Part shown: piece after piece, positions 38,001-46,062 of the stretch
Position numbering within the stretch: position 1 is the stretch's first letter
How the letters are laid out: the number at the start of each line of letters is the position of its first letter
NCBI GenBank assembly: GCA_020630875.1
Contig: JAHDIH010000004.1
Location: forward strand, 243,400 to 307,399
Direction: 5' to 3'
Length of the DNA stretch: 64,000 nucleotides
Source of the DNA: Deltaproteobacteria bacterium
GTDB taxonomy: Bacteria; Myxococcota_A; Polyangia; Haliangiales; Haliangiaceae
The notes under the pieces: model-generated
Seen by the model: only the letters and a program-made list of their open reading frames with translations
What the model was told of the DNA's origin: nothing
Databases searched by the model: none
Position numbers and translations under genes: made by a program

Positions 38001-40446
38001 GTTCATCGACGACGTAGATTTCCTGCACTGGTGCATTGGTTAAATTGGTGACCATTGTGTCGTAGAGGTAGCTACTACCAGCGGACCATGAGCTTGGCCC
38101 TGACTTTTCCACAGCCAAAGCTGGCAGAGGTATGGCGGTTACAGTGTCGCTTCGATTGCACTGCGTGGTAACGGCCCAACTAGCCGCTTCGTTGTCCGCC
38201 CCTAGCGAAAGAGCGTCGGTCTTCCGGCATTGCCCGTGTAAGTCAAACGATGTTCCACCAACAGTCGAAGTCAGGATAGGAATCGAAAACTCAATTTCAA
38301 GATAGTCTTCATAGACAGAACTCGCCCCCCAACCACGCGGCGGCTGGCATGCATCAGGCAGTTTCACTGAAGCGAAACAATCGGGGTCCACGTTAGCCGC
38401 GGTGCAGTTCGCTAGATCAGGAGGAGTATAAACTGCTTGGGTTAAGTCGCATTGCTGACCGAGAATGTTCTCATCGACTCCCGGTATATCCGTGGCGAAT
38501 ATTATACTGTAGAGTATGGCGTTTCCGTCCACGTAGTCTTTTGCTTCGAAAAGATCCACTCCCCAAAGAGTCTCTGGAAATATGGAGGCCCTTGCGTGAT
38601 TTTGTGGTCGGACGCGGAACCTAATGTTTTGACCACTGGGAACCGCATCGTCTATTAAATTCACTAATGCTTGCGGGGTAGATCTTGTTCCAAATTCTAC
38701 GAGGTGACTGACTGAGGCGGAAACGTTTCCACAATCGTGTTCGTTGCCGTTCTCGTAGGTGTAGGTTTGAACTCTTGTTCCGTCAGGATCACTCGATAGG
38801 ATACGAGTGCCAGGCGCCTGAACCGTGCAATGGCCAGCGGCTTCAAAGCCTGCGTCACAAGCTCTAAATACTGCGCGGTTGATCCATTGGTCTGGAGGAG
38901 TTGAGGCCGGTCTAACAAACAAGACGGTGCATTGGTCGCCGACAATAGCGTTTGGATCTGCATTGCTTGGTGGGTTCGCAAATGGGTGCGTTGCCCCAGT
39001 GGTCCATGTTGCATCTACCGGAAACCAACCGCTAGCCGTAGGGTCTGCGTGATTAAAACCATTGCCTTCTGCCGGTATTATTGCAGTACCACTGCAGTCT
39101 TTGAAAATACTACCTGGGTTGGTACTCAGTGAAACTCCGTGGAAGGTTGTTCCATCAGGTACAGGATAAACCAAGTAGCCAGCATCAATAGTAACGTTGT
39201 AGCCAGATGAGGCCGTTCTCGGCAATTGCATTCCAAAATATTGCCCGTCGCCAACATGGCCAACGCTGCCCGTAAAGTTGTAGGACGTAACGTTACTAGG
39301 AAACGGAAATCCCACAAAGTCGTTGGGGGTAGTCGTTCCTGATTGAATGCCGTAAGGATAGTTAATTGTTGTAGCGGGGCACGGATCTACCACGAAGTTA
39401 ATAATCGTGACTGTATGTTCTTCCAAGGTCGTAATTGCGCCCCCATTCAGCGAGTACTCTGTTTCGTACGTGATCGTATCTCCAGGACTGCATGCAGCAG
39501 GGACGTCGAACAAAATTTGGTAGTTAGCGGTTGTTGCGGGCAATCGATCTAATTCAATGTCCCATACCGAACCGGGGCCAAACGCCGAGCCAACTGCCGG
39601 CTCAGAGACAAACCTTCTGACATTCGTATACGGTGTGCCTCCAGTCGTCGCTCTCGTATACGTGTTGACTGTGGGAATGCAGCCTCCTGTATGAGACTTG
39701 TAGCGGATTGTCAGTCGAGAATCCTCATAGTCAGCGGAGTTGGTGACGGCATTAGAGTTAGTTCGGGTTCGGATGTAGAACGAACTTCCTGGATTTCGAT
39801 TTATCGCATCGGCATATCCTGTGGACATACCAGCTTGAGTCGTCCCCACTACCACTGTTTCTACGGGTTCGATGGTCGAAGTCGTTTCGAGCGGTGCCGC
39901 TAAGCCATCATAGTTGAGCGATGCTCGTAGCCCCAGCGTTTTACCGTTTGCTGTGAAACGTGGAATGCTTACGGTATACGTCACAGAACCGGCGAATCCT
40001 GGAGGAAGGGTTCCGAGATTCCATGTCGTCACGCGAGTGTTTGTTGCACCGGTATTACTCGGAACAATAACTCCTCCTGGCGTATTCATGTTGGAAGAGT
40101 TATCGTAGGTCACCGGCTTGTAGGTATTGAGCCCGCCACCGTTTCCATAGTCTTCCTCTGCATCTTGCCAAAGACCGGTGTCGTCAGCATCTCCCAAGTC
40201 GTTAACGTCGTTGAGGTCCACCACGAGCATGGCATTGTCGACGCTGCCGCCCGTCACCGTGACGCCGATAGCATAAGTTACGAAGTCATTTCCCAGGATA
40301 GGATTTGCAGGACCAGGAACGGTTCGTTCAACCGTCAGACTTCCCACTCCCATGTTCTGCGAAAGAGTTTGAGTTTGCTCTTTTTCGGTCGAGCAAGCCG
40401 ACGCTACCAATGCGACAGCACCAATTAATACGATGTTCTTTGTCAT
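32038..40446 (-). CDS. Giant Cys-repeat (EVCDDGN) surface lipoprotein
   Basis: About 2802 residues. The ATG at 40446 has GGGGGGA 4 nt upstream; the frame is open six codons further. The N-terminus MTKNIVLIGAVALVASACS is a lipobox. Residues to about 1225 are DUF11-like beta domains (VKWTIQYFNRSGTVVNNADI, YTYMIEVENNEPGPEQVTVVDQLP). From 1229 to 2760 there are 27 repeats of 56-57 residues with CGDGxxxxxEVCDDGNxxxGDGC and ICDTxGAGSV, the myxococcal disulfide repeat type. The tail is VVAGGGCGSSSGG, a membrane helix, and RRRRHR, a sorting signal. Likely a very long rigid surface fibre. Confidence 0.9.
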   Translation of the reverse strand: MTKNIVLIGAVALVASACSTEKEQTQTLSQNMGVGSLTVERTVPGPANPILGNDFVTYAIGVTVTGGSVDNAMLVVDLNDVNDLGDADDTGLWQDAEEDYGNGGGLNTYKPVTYDNSSNMNTPGGVIVPSNTGATNTRVTTWNLGTLPPGFAGSVTYTVSIPRFTANGKTLGLRASLNYDGLAAPLETTSTIEPVETVVVGTTQAGMSTGYADAINRNPGSSFYIRTRTNSNAVTNSADYEDSRLTIRYKSHTGGCIPTVNTYTRATTGGTPYTNVRRFVSEPAVGSAFGPGSVWDIELDRLPATTANYQILFDVPAACSPGDTITYETEYSLNGGAITTLEEHTVTIINFVVDPCPATTINYPYGIQSGTTTPNDFVGFPFPSNVTSYNFTGSVGHVGDGQYFGMQLPRTASSGYNVTIDAGYLVYPVPDGTTFHGVSLSTNPGSIFKDCSGTAIIPAEGNGFNHADPTASGWFPVDATWTTGATHPFANPPSNADPNAIVGDQCTVLFVRPASTPPDQWINRAVFRACDAGFEAAGHCTVQAPGTRILSSDPDGTRVQTYTYENGNEHDCGNVSASVSHLVEFGTRSTPQALVNLIDDAVPSGQNIRFRVRPQNHARASIFPETLWGVDLFEAKDYVDGNAILYSIIFATDIPGVDENILGQQCDLTQAVYTPPDLANCTAANVDPDCFASVKLPDACQPPRGWGASSVYEDYLEIEFSIPILTSTVGGTSFDLHGQCRKTDALSLGADNEAASWAVTTQCNRSDTVTAIPLPALAVEKSGPSSWSAGSSYLYDTMVTNLTNAPVQEIYVVDELPKAGLNGGTIQPTYGKVYTNDPNAILEESVTANCAADPVGASWVPIPGGLIASDETGYTHMSGQDVAAASNCIRMRPGVGSPWTSGQVENFGLKVIIDALVPNGEMVANKSYGGAHPSLGSGTGPLIPPVATNVVETLVSATPVLETKKTGEIDPARPGYVKWTIQYFNRSGTVVNNADIADVLPAEVTFDSLDGALLAGQTCASAGCTPSGQNADGTGGTFGATIATIAAFDGNPNGGADQGEISYWTVATAGLAAGTVIDNSAETTAAGADSLGIASASFKVKDIAGTKAMNPEPTSLVVGDSYTYMIEVENNEPGPEQVTVVDQLPSDVSFDAGTLTIDGLVAPDTFISGGVLTYSTNLPPGDSVVLEFSVTLNTAPTSGGLLNEASLSACSNPAAPLSCGPAIAATHSKSICGDGIVFGAEICDDGNAANGDGCSDTCALEAGYTCDVDATADGTCDSGGAGSVVPLCGDSIIVGNEVCDDGNANSGDGCSDLCQLEAGYECTVDTAPADGICDTTGAGSVSLQCGNGALDMGEVCDDGNAAAGDGCDASCSVEAGYGCDIDASADGICDTAGAGSVVPICGDGLVIATEVCDDGNAANGDGCSSSCQLEAGYGCVTDTMPADAVCDTGGAGSVTPVCGDSIIVAAEVCDDGNTSAADGCSATCQLEAGYQCVADSAPADGICDTTGAGSVQLICSNGVIDAGEVCDDANVVAGDGCDASCALETGYVCDTDSAPADGICDTAGAGSVIADCGDGLVVATEICDDGNTASGDGCDAACAIEAGYGCDVDTAADGTCDTGGAGSVLPVCGDSLIVGSEVCDDGNMALADGCSDTCQLETGYQCVTDTTPADGTCDTGGAGTVQLICSNGIIDAGEVCDDGNIIAGDGCDDACALEAGYTCDIDTTPADGICDTAGAGSVVPDCGDGVVVATEVCDDGNTAAGDGCDAACGIEAGWGCDVDTAADGTCDTGGAGSVLPICGDSLIVGTEVCDDGNVALADGCSDTCQLETGYQCVTDTTPADGICDSGGAGTVQLICSNAAIDAGEICDDGNLATGDGCDASCMLEPGYSCVTDAGNDGVCDTAGPGTVELTCGNSTVDSGEICDDGNIAAGDGCDPNCQLEPGYICTQDTTPVDGVCDTSGPGSVVFSCGDGVVDMGEACDDGNLTVGDGCDANCTLETGYGCNVDIAPADGICDTGGAGSVIIVCGDGIVLGTEVCDDGNTASADGCDSNCMLEPGYVCTQDTTPADGICDTGGAGSVAMTCGNGAIDASEFCDDGNIVAGDGCDANCMIETGFACVLDTTPADGVCDTAGPGTVNPICGDLLIVGAEFCDDGNATAGDGCSDLCAIEAGYSCDVDVAMDGICDTTGAGSVITVCGDGVVAGLEVCDDANTAAGDGCDVSCMLEPGYVCVDDSNPADGICDTGGPNTVIMTCGNGTIDANEVCDDANIASGDGCDANCALEPGYVCVDDATPADGICDTAGPGTVTNTCGNGAIDPSEICDDGNTATGDGCDANCALEPGYVCVDDTTPADGICDTAGAGTVTMTCGNGVIDPSEICDDSNLASGDGCDANCALEPGYVCTQDTTPMDGICDTAGAGSVTMTCGNGMIDASEVCDDGNITGGDGCDANCGLEVGYGCLDDTNPMDGICDTAGAGSVATVCGDSIVIGAEVCDDGNTAAGDGCDATCLLEPGYVCTDDSNPMDGTCDTGGPGTVVMTCGNGIIDANEVCDDANVVSGDGCTANCALEPGYGCLDDTNPMDGICDTAGAGSVVLTCGNGVVDGNEICDDGNQNNGDGCDDVCGLESGFACASDANPMDGVCDTAGPGSVVPVCGDGIVAGAEVCDDANAANGDGCDATCSLEPGYICDVDTNPMDGVCDTGGAGSVILGSSCGDGNVDMGEVCDDGNSQSGDGCDSTCNLEVGAICAVDANQDGICDTGGAGSTTTLVVAGGGCGSSSGGATLVFTLVMLFSFTTRRRRHRLVA

Positions 40447-40638
40447 ATTTCCCCCCGGTGACACAGCTGTAGCAACAGCACCCCCATGCCCCTACTATGA
40501 AACTTAGTCGTCTGTGTCCCTTTAGTAAAGGTCTCCGTCTATCTCTTTTTCTCCGTACTTAAAAAATTAAGTTAAATCAGATGGTTGAGTTTAAAAATTC
40601 GAGCTTGCACCAGCCATATCGTAGTGATACCTACATGT

Positions 40639-42270
40639 ATGCTGAGGATACTTCTAGGTTCACTAATTTTCGCCTCCTGCGCCGCAGATGATGGGATCGA
40701 TACTAGCAACGTGGAAGCATCGAGCGCCGAAGTTTCGGCAATGCTTGGGCTTCTTAATGATCCCGCAACGACCTTTGAGGTACTAGACGAACAAGTCAAA
40801 CTTAACGCGCGAGCGGCAAAAAATCTTATTGATCATCGTGACGGAACCGACGGTATCTACGAGTCAGCAGACGACAATTCTTTCGATACGTTGGAAGAAG
40901 TAGACGATGTAAAATACGTTGGCGCTAAAGCCATCTCGCTGCTGATCGAATACGCGGTAGCGAACGGCTATCTGGTTTCTAATTCTTGTCTGCCAGATCT
41001 CGACGGCGGCACCTACGACGGCGTTGACTTTGACTCGGAGCTTGCACGCCAAACGTTGGTACTTGCCAACAACGCCACAGAAGCGCAGCTAAGAGACTAT
41101 GGCCTTTCTTCCCGCGCCACGGACGGCGTCCTTGACGACCGACCTTTCACCACTGTGGAAGCCCTATCTGAAGTGCCCTACTTGGGAAAATCCACCATGG
41201 AGAAATTTGCGAAAGTCGCCTCTACTCTGCCAAAACATCCCCGAATCATTTCTGATATCGACAGCACGTTGATTCCCAGTTACCCGCTGTTTGGAGAAGA
41301 CATCCTGGAGCAACCCTCCGTGGTAGGAATGAAACGTCTTTACGACGACCTAATGCCTGTCTCTGGAATGATCGACTACGTCACCGCCAGAACCCCTCCT
41401 CTTGCACTTGAAGCCAAACAATGGCTTGCACAAAACGAGTTTCCAGCTGGAAAAGTAGAAGGAGGACGCACGGTTTATAGTAGCTCAAAGTCCAAAGACG
41501 AAAAAATTGCAGACATGACCAAGATTTTTGCAATTGGCCCTTTTGATCAGTTCATCCTCTTCGGTGACTCGCGCTCCATTGATGCTGACGTTTGCCAAGA
41601 GATGATGGCAAAGTACCCAGCGCGAGTTCGAGGTTGTTTCATCCGCAACGTTCGTAACATCTCAGATGCAAGAGTTGCCGGACTTGTCCTTCATGACACC
41701 ACGACCGAACTTGCGGCGAGTCTCTACGGTGCCAATCTAATCGAAGAGTCTACCGTGACCGCAATTGCATCTGCAGAGGGCCTAAGTGCTACCGACCTTC
41801 TCTCAGAAGCTCGAAATTGTCAGGCTACGCCAGCCAACTACGCTTGCGAAGATGCCGCAGAAGCGTTCCTTGATTGCCAAGATGACGGCTCCCTTTCGCA
41901 CCACTGTTTTTCCGAAGAAGGAATCAACCTTGGCTTCGCGAAGCAGTGTTGCGATAACAACTCAACGCTGGCGTTCTGTGGAACGCTCGTGGGCTGTCCG
42001 GTTCTCGACAGCTGGGACCTTTGCCTAGCTTCTACTTACGACTTTGCAGACAATGACGACTTCGCCAAGTCAACCGGAGACGACGATGGTCAATCATACT
42101 GCTTTCACGAAGAGATTTGGCATGGACTAGATGACTGCCTCGGTTGTTTCGTAGACTGCGATGAATCACCAAGCTTGTGTGATGAATATGGAGATGTACG
42201 CTACGACGATGGCGTGTACGAGTTCATATTTGACAACTGCGCAGCTGAGCTGATGCACTGGCGTTACTAA
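40639..42270 (+). CDS. App1-like HAD phosphatase with HhH motifs, lipoprotein
   Basis: About 543 residues from ATG 40639 (MLRILLGSLIFASCAADDG, a lipobox). Two ComEA-like helix-hairpin-helix segments follow (LEEVDDVKYVGAKAISLLI and VEALSEVPYLGKSTMEKFA), then a domain like yeast App1 phosphatidate phosphatase (DUF2183): ISDIDSTLIPSYP with the DxDxT motif, YVTARTPPLALEAKQWLAQN, and FILFGDSRSIDADV. The C-terminal 150 residues are Cys-rich and not recognised. The combination of HhH and phosphatase on an exported lipoprotein is unusual. The track start is a TTG 54 bp upstream. Confidence 0.75.
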   Translation: MLRILLGSLIFASCAADDGIDTSNVEASSAEVSAMLGLLNDPATTFEVLDEQVKLNARAAKNLIDHRDGTDGIYESADDNSFDTLEEVDDVKYVGAKAISLLIEYAVANGYLVSNSCLPDLDGGTYDGVDFDSELARQTLVLANNATEAQLRDYGLSSRATDGVLDDRPFTTVEALSEVPYLGKSTMEKFAKVASTLPKHPRIISDIDSTLIPSYPLFGEDILEQPSVVGMKRLYDDLMPVSGMIDYVTARTPPLALEAKQWLAQNEFPAGKVEGGRTVYSSSKSKDEKIADMTKIFAIGPFDQFILFGDSRSIDADVCQEMMAKYPARVRGCFIRNVRNISDARVAGLVLHDTTTELAASLYGANLIEESTVTAIASAEGLSATDLLSEARNCQATPANYACEDAAEAFLDCQDDGSLSHHCFSEEGINLGFAKQCCDNNSTLAFCGTLVGCPVLDSWDLCLASTYDFADNDDFAKSTGDDDGQSYCFHEEIWHGLDDCLGCFVDCDESPSLCDEYGDVRYDDGVYEFIFDNCAAELMHWRY

Positions 42271-42309
42271 ATAACAGTTCTCACAATAAAATAAGTACGG
42301 TAACTTTTG

Positions 42310-42915
42310 CTAATCGACCACACACTGGCCTACCGGACCTGCCATATAGCAAGTGTAGCCCGACGGGCACCCCGTGGGGAAATGGGCGTTCTTCGTACCG
42401 CAAGTTCGCCCAAACACTCCGTCGTTTTCTCCGGTGAACGACTTGCCATTGATGGTAATGGTCATCTTTGATGACGACTTCGTTTCACTAGAGGAGTAGG
42501 AGTTGGTCGGGCTTTCATAGGAATTCCCTGAGCTTGCGTTGTTACGCTGTTTCATTTCTTGCAGTCTTTGAAACGACTCTGCCCGATCGCGAGCTCGAGA
42601 ATTACGTCGCTGCCGTGCGCGGTCCCATGCTTCCGGAGGAGCATTTCTTTTATACCGCCTGCACTTCGAACCTGCCTTCCAACCAAAGACACCAGTAACC
42701 GCCAAAACTCCGGGAACGGCAAGAGCCGCAGGGGCATCTGCCGCACCACCTTCACTGATTAATCCGTACGCGATGACGCCTGCCAACGCCAAATCAACAA
42801 TGGGATACATGCGTGAGTCCACACAATCGACACCTCTATTGTTTTTGTTGCGAAATATGTTGTTAAGACCGCAGCTTGAGGTCAACAAAAGACAAACTAC
42901 TAAAATCCCCCGCAT
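42310..42915 (-). CDS. Hypothetical lipoprotein with C-terminal Cys cluster
   Basis: 201 residues from ATG 42915 (MRGILVVCLLLTSSCGLNN, a lipobox). A short hydrophobic segment (LALAGVIAYGLI and AVPGVLAVTGVFGW) follows, then an Arg-rich coil (AWDRARQRRNSRARDRAESF), a Ser/Thr/Asn linker, and a small Cys-rich end (GRTCGTKNAHFPTGCPSGYTCYMAG). The frame is open upstream to 43083 but that overlaps the divergent gene. Unknown function. Confidence 0.6.
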   Translation of the reverse strand: MRGILVVCLLLTSSCGLNNIFRNKNNRGVDCVDSRMYPIVDLALAGVIAYGLISEGGAADAPAALAVPGVLAVTGVFGWKAGSKCRRYKRNAPPEAWDRARQRRNSRARDRAESFQRLQEMKQRNNASSGNSYESPTNSYSSSETKSSSKMTITINGKSFTGENDGVFGRTCGTKNAHFPTGCPSGYTCYMAGPVGQCVVD

Positions 42916-43021
42916 GCACTCATGGTAAATCAATCGACAGTCGAATTCACAAAACAGTGCCCTTAAATAGGCCACTTTCATAAATTCTCTCCACCGACGG
43001 ATTGTATGCAATAATGCTACA

Positions 43022-43366
43022 ATGAGTTCGGCAAAGTCATTTATGCTAATTATCGCTATCGCTGTTTTATGCTTTCCTGCCATGCAGTCTCATGCAGAGA
43101 AAGCGAAGGGGCATTACTCTCATACGAACTCGAAGGGAAAAACGTATTACCTCTTCGCAAAAGACATTAAGCTCAAGAACTCTGACAAAGTTCGGCGCAT
43201 TTACTTTTTTGCCAAAGATCCGAACAACAAAAAAGGGATTCCTTTGGCAGAGGTACCAGCCGATCGCGTCGTTTCAGAAACGAAGACTGGTATGTTGGTC
43301 TTGAAGAAGAAAAGAAAACGAAAAAGCAGTTCGAAAAATTATTCTATGACTGTAAGAATTCCCTGA
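43022..43366 (+). CDS. Small secreted basic protein
   Basis: 114 residues with a Sec signal (SFMLIIAIAVLCFPAMQSHA). The mature part reads GKTYYLFAKDIKLKNSDKVRRIYFFAKDPNNKKG, then AEVPADRVVSETKTGMLVLKKKRKRKSS, which resembles a group of small proteins in other bacteria whose name I cannot give. Its last 23 bp overlap the end of the convergent esterase gene. Confidence 0.6.
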   Translation: MSSAKSFMLIIAIAVLCFPAMQSHAEKAKGHYSHTNSKGKTYYLFAKDIKLKNSDKVRRIYFFAKDPNNKKGIPLAEVPADRVVSETKTGMLVLKKKRKRKSSSKNYSMTVRIP

Positions 43367-44027
43367 GTTCGTCCAGCACGTTGCGAGGGATTTCATGTCC
43401 GCCAGCAAACGGTACCCACGTAACTTCTTTGCCAGAGAGGTTAAGACAATCCTTGAGCATCTCAGCGAACTTAAACCCCAGGATCATGTCACTTCTGCCG
43501 TGACTTTGAAATATCGGTATAGATTCTAGGGCGGCAGCTTGTTGGGTCCACCGCGCGGTTGCCAGCATGGTCCCGGAAAGAATCACCAACTTATCGATTC
43601 TCAAATCTGACTCTAGCGTTAACTCAGTAGAAAGCATCGCACCTTGCGAGAAACCTCCAAGGACAAAGCTCTCCACTCCTAGCTGCAAACATAACGATTG
43701 TAGCGATAGCGTCATGGTTTCTCTGACCGACGCCATCCCCGCGGGTTCTTCTTGAGACATGTCACGGAATGAGCCGCTGGCCATGGCCGCTTCCACTTTC
43801 GCCATATCGATCATCCACCAAGCGCGACCATTTCCCATTCGGGGGCCAAGCGAAAGTGGCGCACAAGGAAACGCAAAACGATATTTGGGAAGATTTAGGT
43901 AAGGAGCTAACCCCACAAGATCCTCGCCGGGGGCACCAAAGCCATGAAGCAGTACTACCAGAGGACCACTGCTCTTGAGGTCACCAGTTACGATGTAGTC
44001 AATCCCATTGCAAGCTATCCGTTTCAT
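43344..44027 (-). CDS. Carboxylesterase/phospholipase family hydrolase
   Basis: 227 residues of the alpha/beta hydrolase fold. The oxyanion region LVVLLHGFGAPGEDLVGLAPYL is followed by the nucleophile motif GGFSQGAML near residue 130, an Asp in SHGRSDMILGF and a C-terminal His in FAGGHEIPR. This matches the short carboxylesterase (YpfH/Est-type) family that cleaves small esters. The start ATG is preceded by no obvious Shine-Dalgarno. Confidence 0.85.
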   Translation of the reverse strand: MKRIACNGIDYIVTGDLKSSGPLVVLLHGFGAPGEDLVGLAPYLNLPKYRFAFPCAPLSLGPRMGNGRAWWMIDMAKVEAAMASGSFRDMSQEEPAGMASVRETMTLSLQSLCLQLGVESFVLGGFSQGAMLSTELTLESDLRIDKLVILSGTMLATARWTQQAAALESIPIFQSHGRSDMILGFKFAEMLKDCLNLSGKEVTWVPFAGGHEIPRNVLDELREFLQS

Positions 44028-44084
44028 TCCTATGAAGTCTCAATTTGTGCCCCGAAAGTCAAAGTGAATGTGTTAGAGACAGGA

Positions 44085-44297
44085 ATGTCAGTCCCTGCAA
44101 GATCTCAAATACGGCCAGGCATTCGGGTATCTATCGTGCTCAAAGAGCACCAACGTTCAGGAACTCTCACTGAAGGCGTGGTCAAGGATATTTTGACGAA
44201 GTCTTCGACCCACCCTCATGGCATCAAGGTCAGACTACAGTCAGGTTTGGTTGGAAGGGTGAAAGTCATATTGGAAGAGATTTCCCACAACGGATAG
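44085..44297 (+). CDS. ywbE: YwbE family protein (DUF2196)
   Basis: 70 residues from ATG 44085. The core RPGIRVSIVLKEHQRSGTLTEGVVKDILTKSSTHPHGIKVRLQSGLVGRVK is a clear match to YwbE. The frame is open for 47 codons upstream, but that part overlaps the esterase gene on the other strand and has no family match. The function of the family is unknown. Confidence 0.85.
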   Translation: MSVPARSQIRPGIRVSIVLKEHQRSGTLTEGVVKDILTKSSTHPHGIKVRLQSGLVGRVKVILEEISHNG

Positions 44298-44315
44298 ACC
44301 ATTCGTATTACAAAT

Positions 44316-45236
44316 ATGAAACTCAGTAGCAAAATAAAGTCCGCGTTCTTGTTGCCCCAAGTCGGCTTTAGGTTTCCAAAGCACTCAGAGCTTCCCTCGG
44401 CCCCAGGAAAAAATATTATTGTTACTGGTGCCAACAGTGGGGTGGGACTTGCGTTAGCCAAGATTCTCACTCAAAAGCAGACCAATGTAACGATGATATG
44501 TCGCAACCAAGAAAGAGGTGTGACTGCACAGAAGATCGTCGAGGACGTTTCCGGCAACAAAGTAGAGCTGTTAGTCGGCGACATGTCTTCAATGAAATCT
44601 GTAAGGTCCTTGGCTCGTTCTGTCGGCAACCGAAAAATCGATGCCATCATTCATAATGCTGGCGCTTTGCTGCATCGTAGAGAAACTACTGCAGAAAGTC
44701 TCGAGATAACCGTCGCTTGTCATGTTGCCGGACCGTATTTACTCAATCATCTGTTGGCCGAGAATCTCTCTTTGAGTGAAACGCCAAGGGTGATTTATAT
44801 GTCTTCCGGAGGCATGTACTCTCGCAAGCTAAACGTTGATGAGCTATTCGAAAATACTGGGGAAACATTTGACGGCGTAGACAGGTACGCCCATGCCAAA
44901 AGAGCTCAAGTAGAATTAGTAGAGACCTTGCGAAAGTCGTGTCCTCAGGTCAGTTGGTATGCGACCCATCCAGGTTGGGTGGACACTCCGGGAGTTGCCA
45001 AGTCACTACCGCAATTCTACCGCATTACCAAGCGCTTCTTAAGAACCCCCACACAGGGGGCAGATTCAGCGGCATGGCTAGCGCTCACAGAATCTCCTCC
45101 CAAAAGCGGCAGCTTCGTTTTTGATCGCAGGGTTGTCCCAACCAATATTCTTCCTGATACTTTGTGTACTGATAAAGAGCGGAAAAAACTTCTGTCTCGT
45201 CTCAACTCTTTTAGTGATGGAGCAGCTACACCTTGA
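44316..45236 (+). CDS. Short-chain dehydrogenase (DHRS12-like)
   Basis: 306 residues. The cofactor loop is VTGANSGVGLALAKIL (TGxxxGxG), with the NAG motif IIHNAGAL and the active-site segment YAHAKRAQVELV (YxxxK). Ser in YMSSGGMYS completes the triad. The pattern is like DHRS12 and WW-domain oxidoreductase-type SDRs. The substrate is unknown. Its last 11 bp overlap the end of the convergent DUF1853 gene. Confidence 0.85.
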   Translation: MKLSSKIKSAFLLPQVGFRFPKHSELPSAPGKNIIVTGANSGVGLALAKILTQKQTNVTMICRNQERGVTAQKIVEDVSGNKVELLVGDMSSMKSVRSLARSVGNRKIDAIIHNAGALLHRRETTAESLEITVACHVAGPYLLNHLLAENLSLSETPRVIYMSSGGMYSRKLNVDELFENTGETFDGVDRYAHAKRAQVELVETLRKSCPQVSWYATHPGWVDTPGVAKSLPQFYRITKRFLRTPTQGADSAAWLALTESPPKSGSFVFDRRVVPTNILPDTLCTDKERKKLLSRLNSFSDGAATP

Positions 45237-45981
45237 CCACAAAAATGCGACTGCCATCTGGCCGTTGACACATTTTGTAGCCTCGTCGTGCATATTCTGC
45301 ATGGTCGTCATTTGTAACAAGGGGTTCTAAATGATTAGGAGGAATAATCCATTCGCTTTTATGAAGGTCGCGACGCTCTTCCCTCGGGTCATTTTCTTCA
45401 GCGTACCAACGTCCCTTAAACGAAGACTCACAGAGAGGCGAAGAGATCACGGAACTATCGGCTCCTTCCGGTACAAAGAGCTCACCGCAGAATGCGAGCC
45501 CGGACTTGATACTGGCAGCGGTTAGACCTAGCTCTTTAAGGCGCGCGACCGTCTGTGAAAGATTCAACAAGGGAAACTGCTGCCTCTGCATCTTTTGTAA
45601 CTTTAGTGAAAGTCGATCTTTTCCCCCTGGACCAACCCAATCACCAAAGGCTTCTTGTTTGTTGTCTCTTAGAAGGTAAAACTTATAAGCAAACTCAACA
45701 TGCCAAACTACTTTGGTCAATGAGTCCCTCACGAGGAAGTCCATTTCACCTAACGTTTGACGATTGGCATCTGCTATTTGCAATCCTTGAAAGAGAACCT
45801 CGTAGCGCTTTGATTGTGCTAAGGCTCTTCCAAACCGGCGTTCCATAATTTTTCCAATAGGCTTATTTCTAATTTCGCCGGGGTCATAGTCGTAGTTTAT
45901 GGAAGGTTGGAATAGTTCGACGCCGTCCAATGGTGATGAAACAAAAAGGTATGGCCAATTAGACAAAGAGAACTCCCTCAA
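45226..45981 (-). CDS. DUF1853 family protein
   Basis: 251 residues with the family blocks KPIGKIMERRFGRAL, TLGEMDFLVRDSLTKVVWHVEFAYKFYLL and WVGPGGKDRLSLKLQKM. The E-D-x-HxE-x-K pattern resembles a PD-(D/E)xK nuclease core, but no activity is established for the family. It ends against the SDR gene. Confidence 0.85.
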   Translation of the reverse strand: MREFSLSNWPYLFVSSPLDGVELFQPSINYDYDPGEIRNKPIGKIMERRFGRALAQSKRYEVLFQGLQIADANRQTLGEMDFLVRDSLTKVVWHVEFAYKFYLLRDNKQEAFGDWVGPGGKDRLSLKLQKMQRQQFPLLNLSQTVARLKELGLTAASIKSGLAFCGELFVPEGADSSVISSPLCESSFKGRWYAEENDPREERRDLHKSEWIIPPNHLEPLVTNDDHAEYARRGYKMCQRPDGSRIFVVKV

Positions 45982-46062
45982 CGATTCTATCAGTAAATGG
46001 TATGCAAAAGCTCCCTCTTCTAGTTTTTATCCTCAGTTGAATCAAGATAGAATCTTCACGAT

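Noticed and set aside
32038..40446. Several overlapping plus-strand frames within the giant gene as genes
   Set aside because: They are shadows of the repetitive minus-strand coding sequence, made long by its repeated codon pattern.
45226..45981. DUF1853 protein as a functional restriction nuclease
   Set aside because: Only a loose PD-(D/E)xK resemblance; no methylase or partner is nearby.
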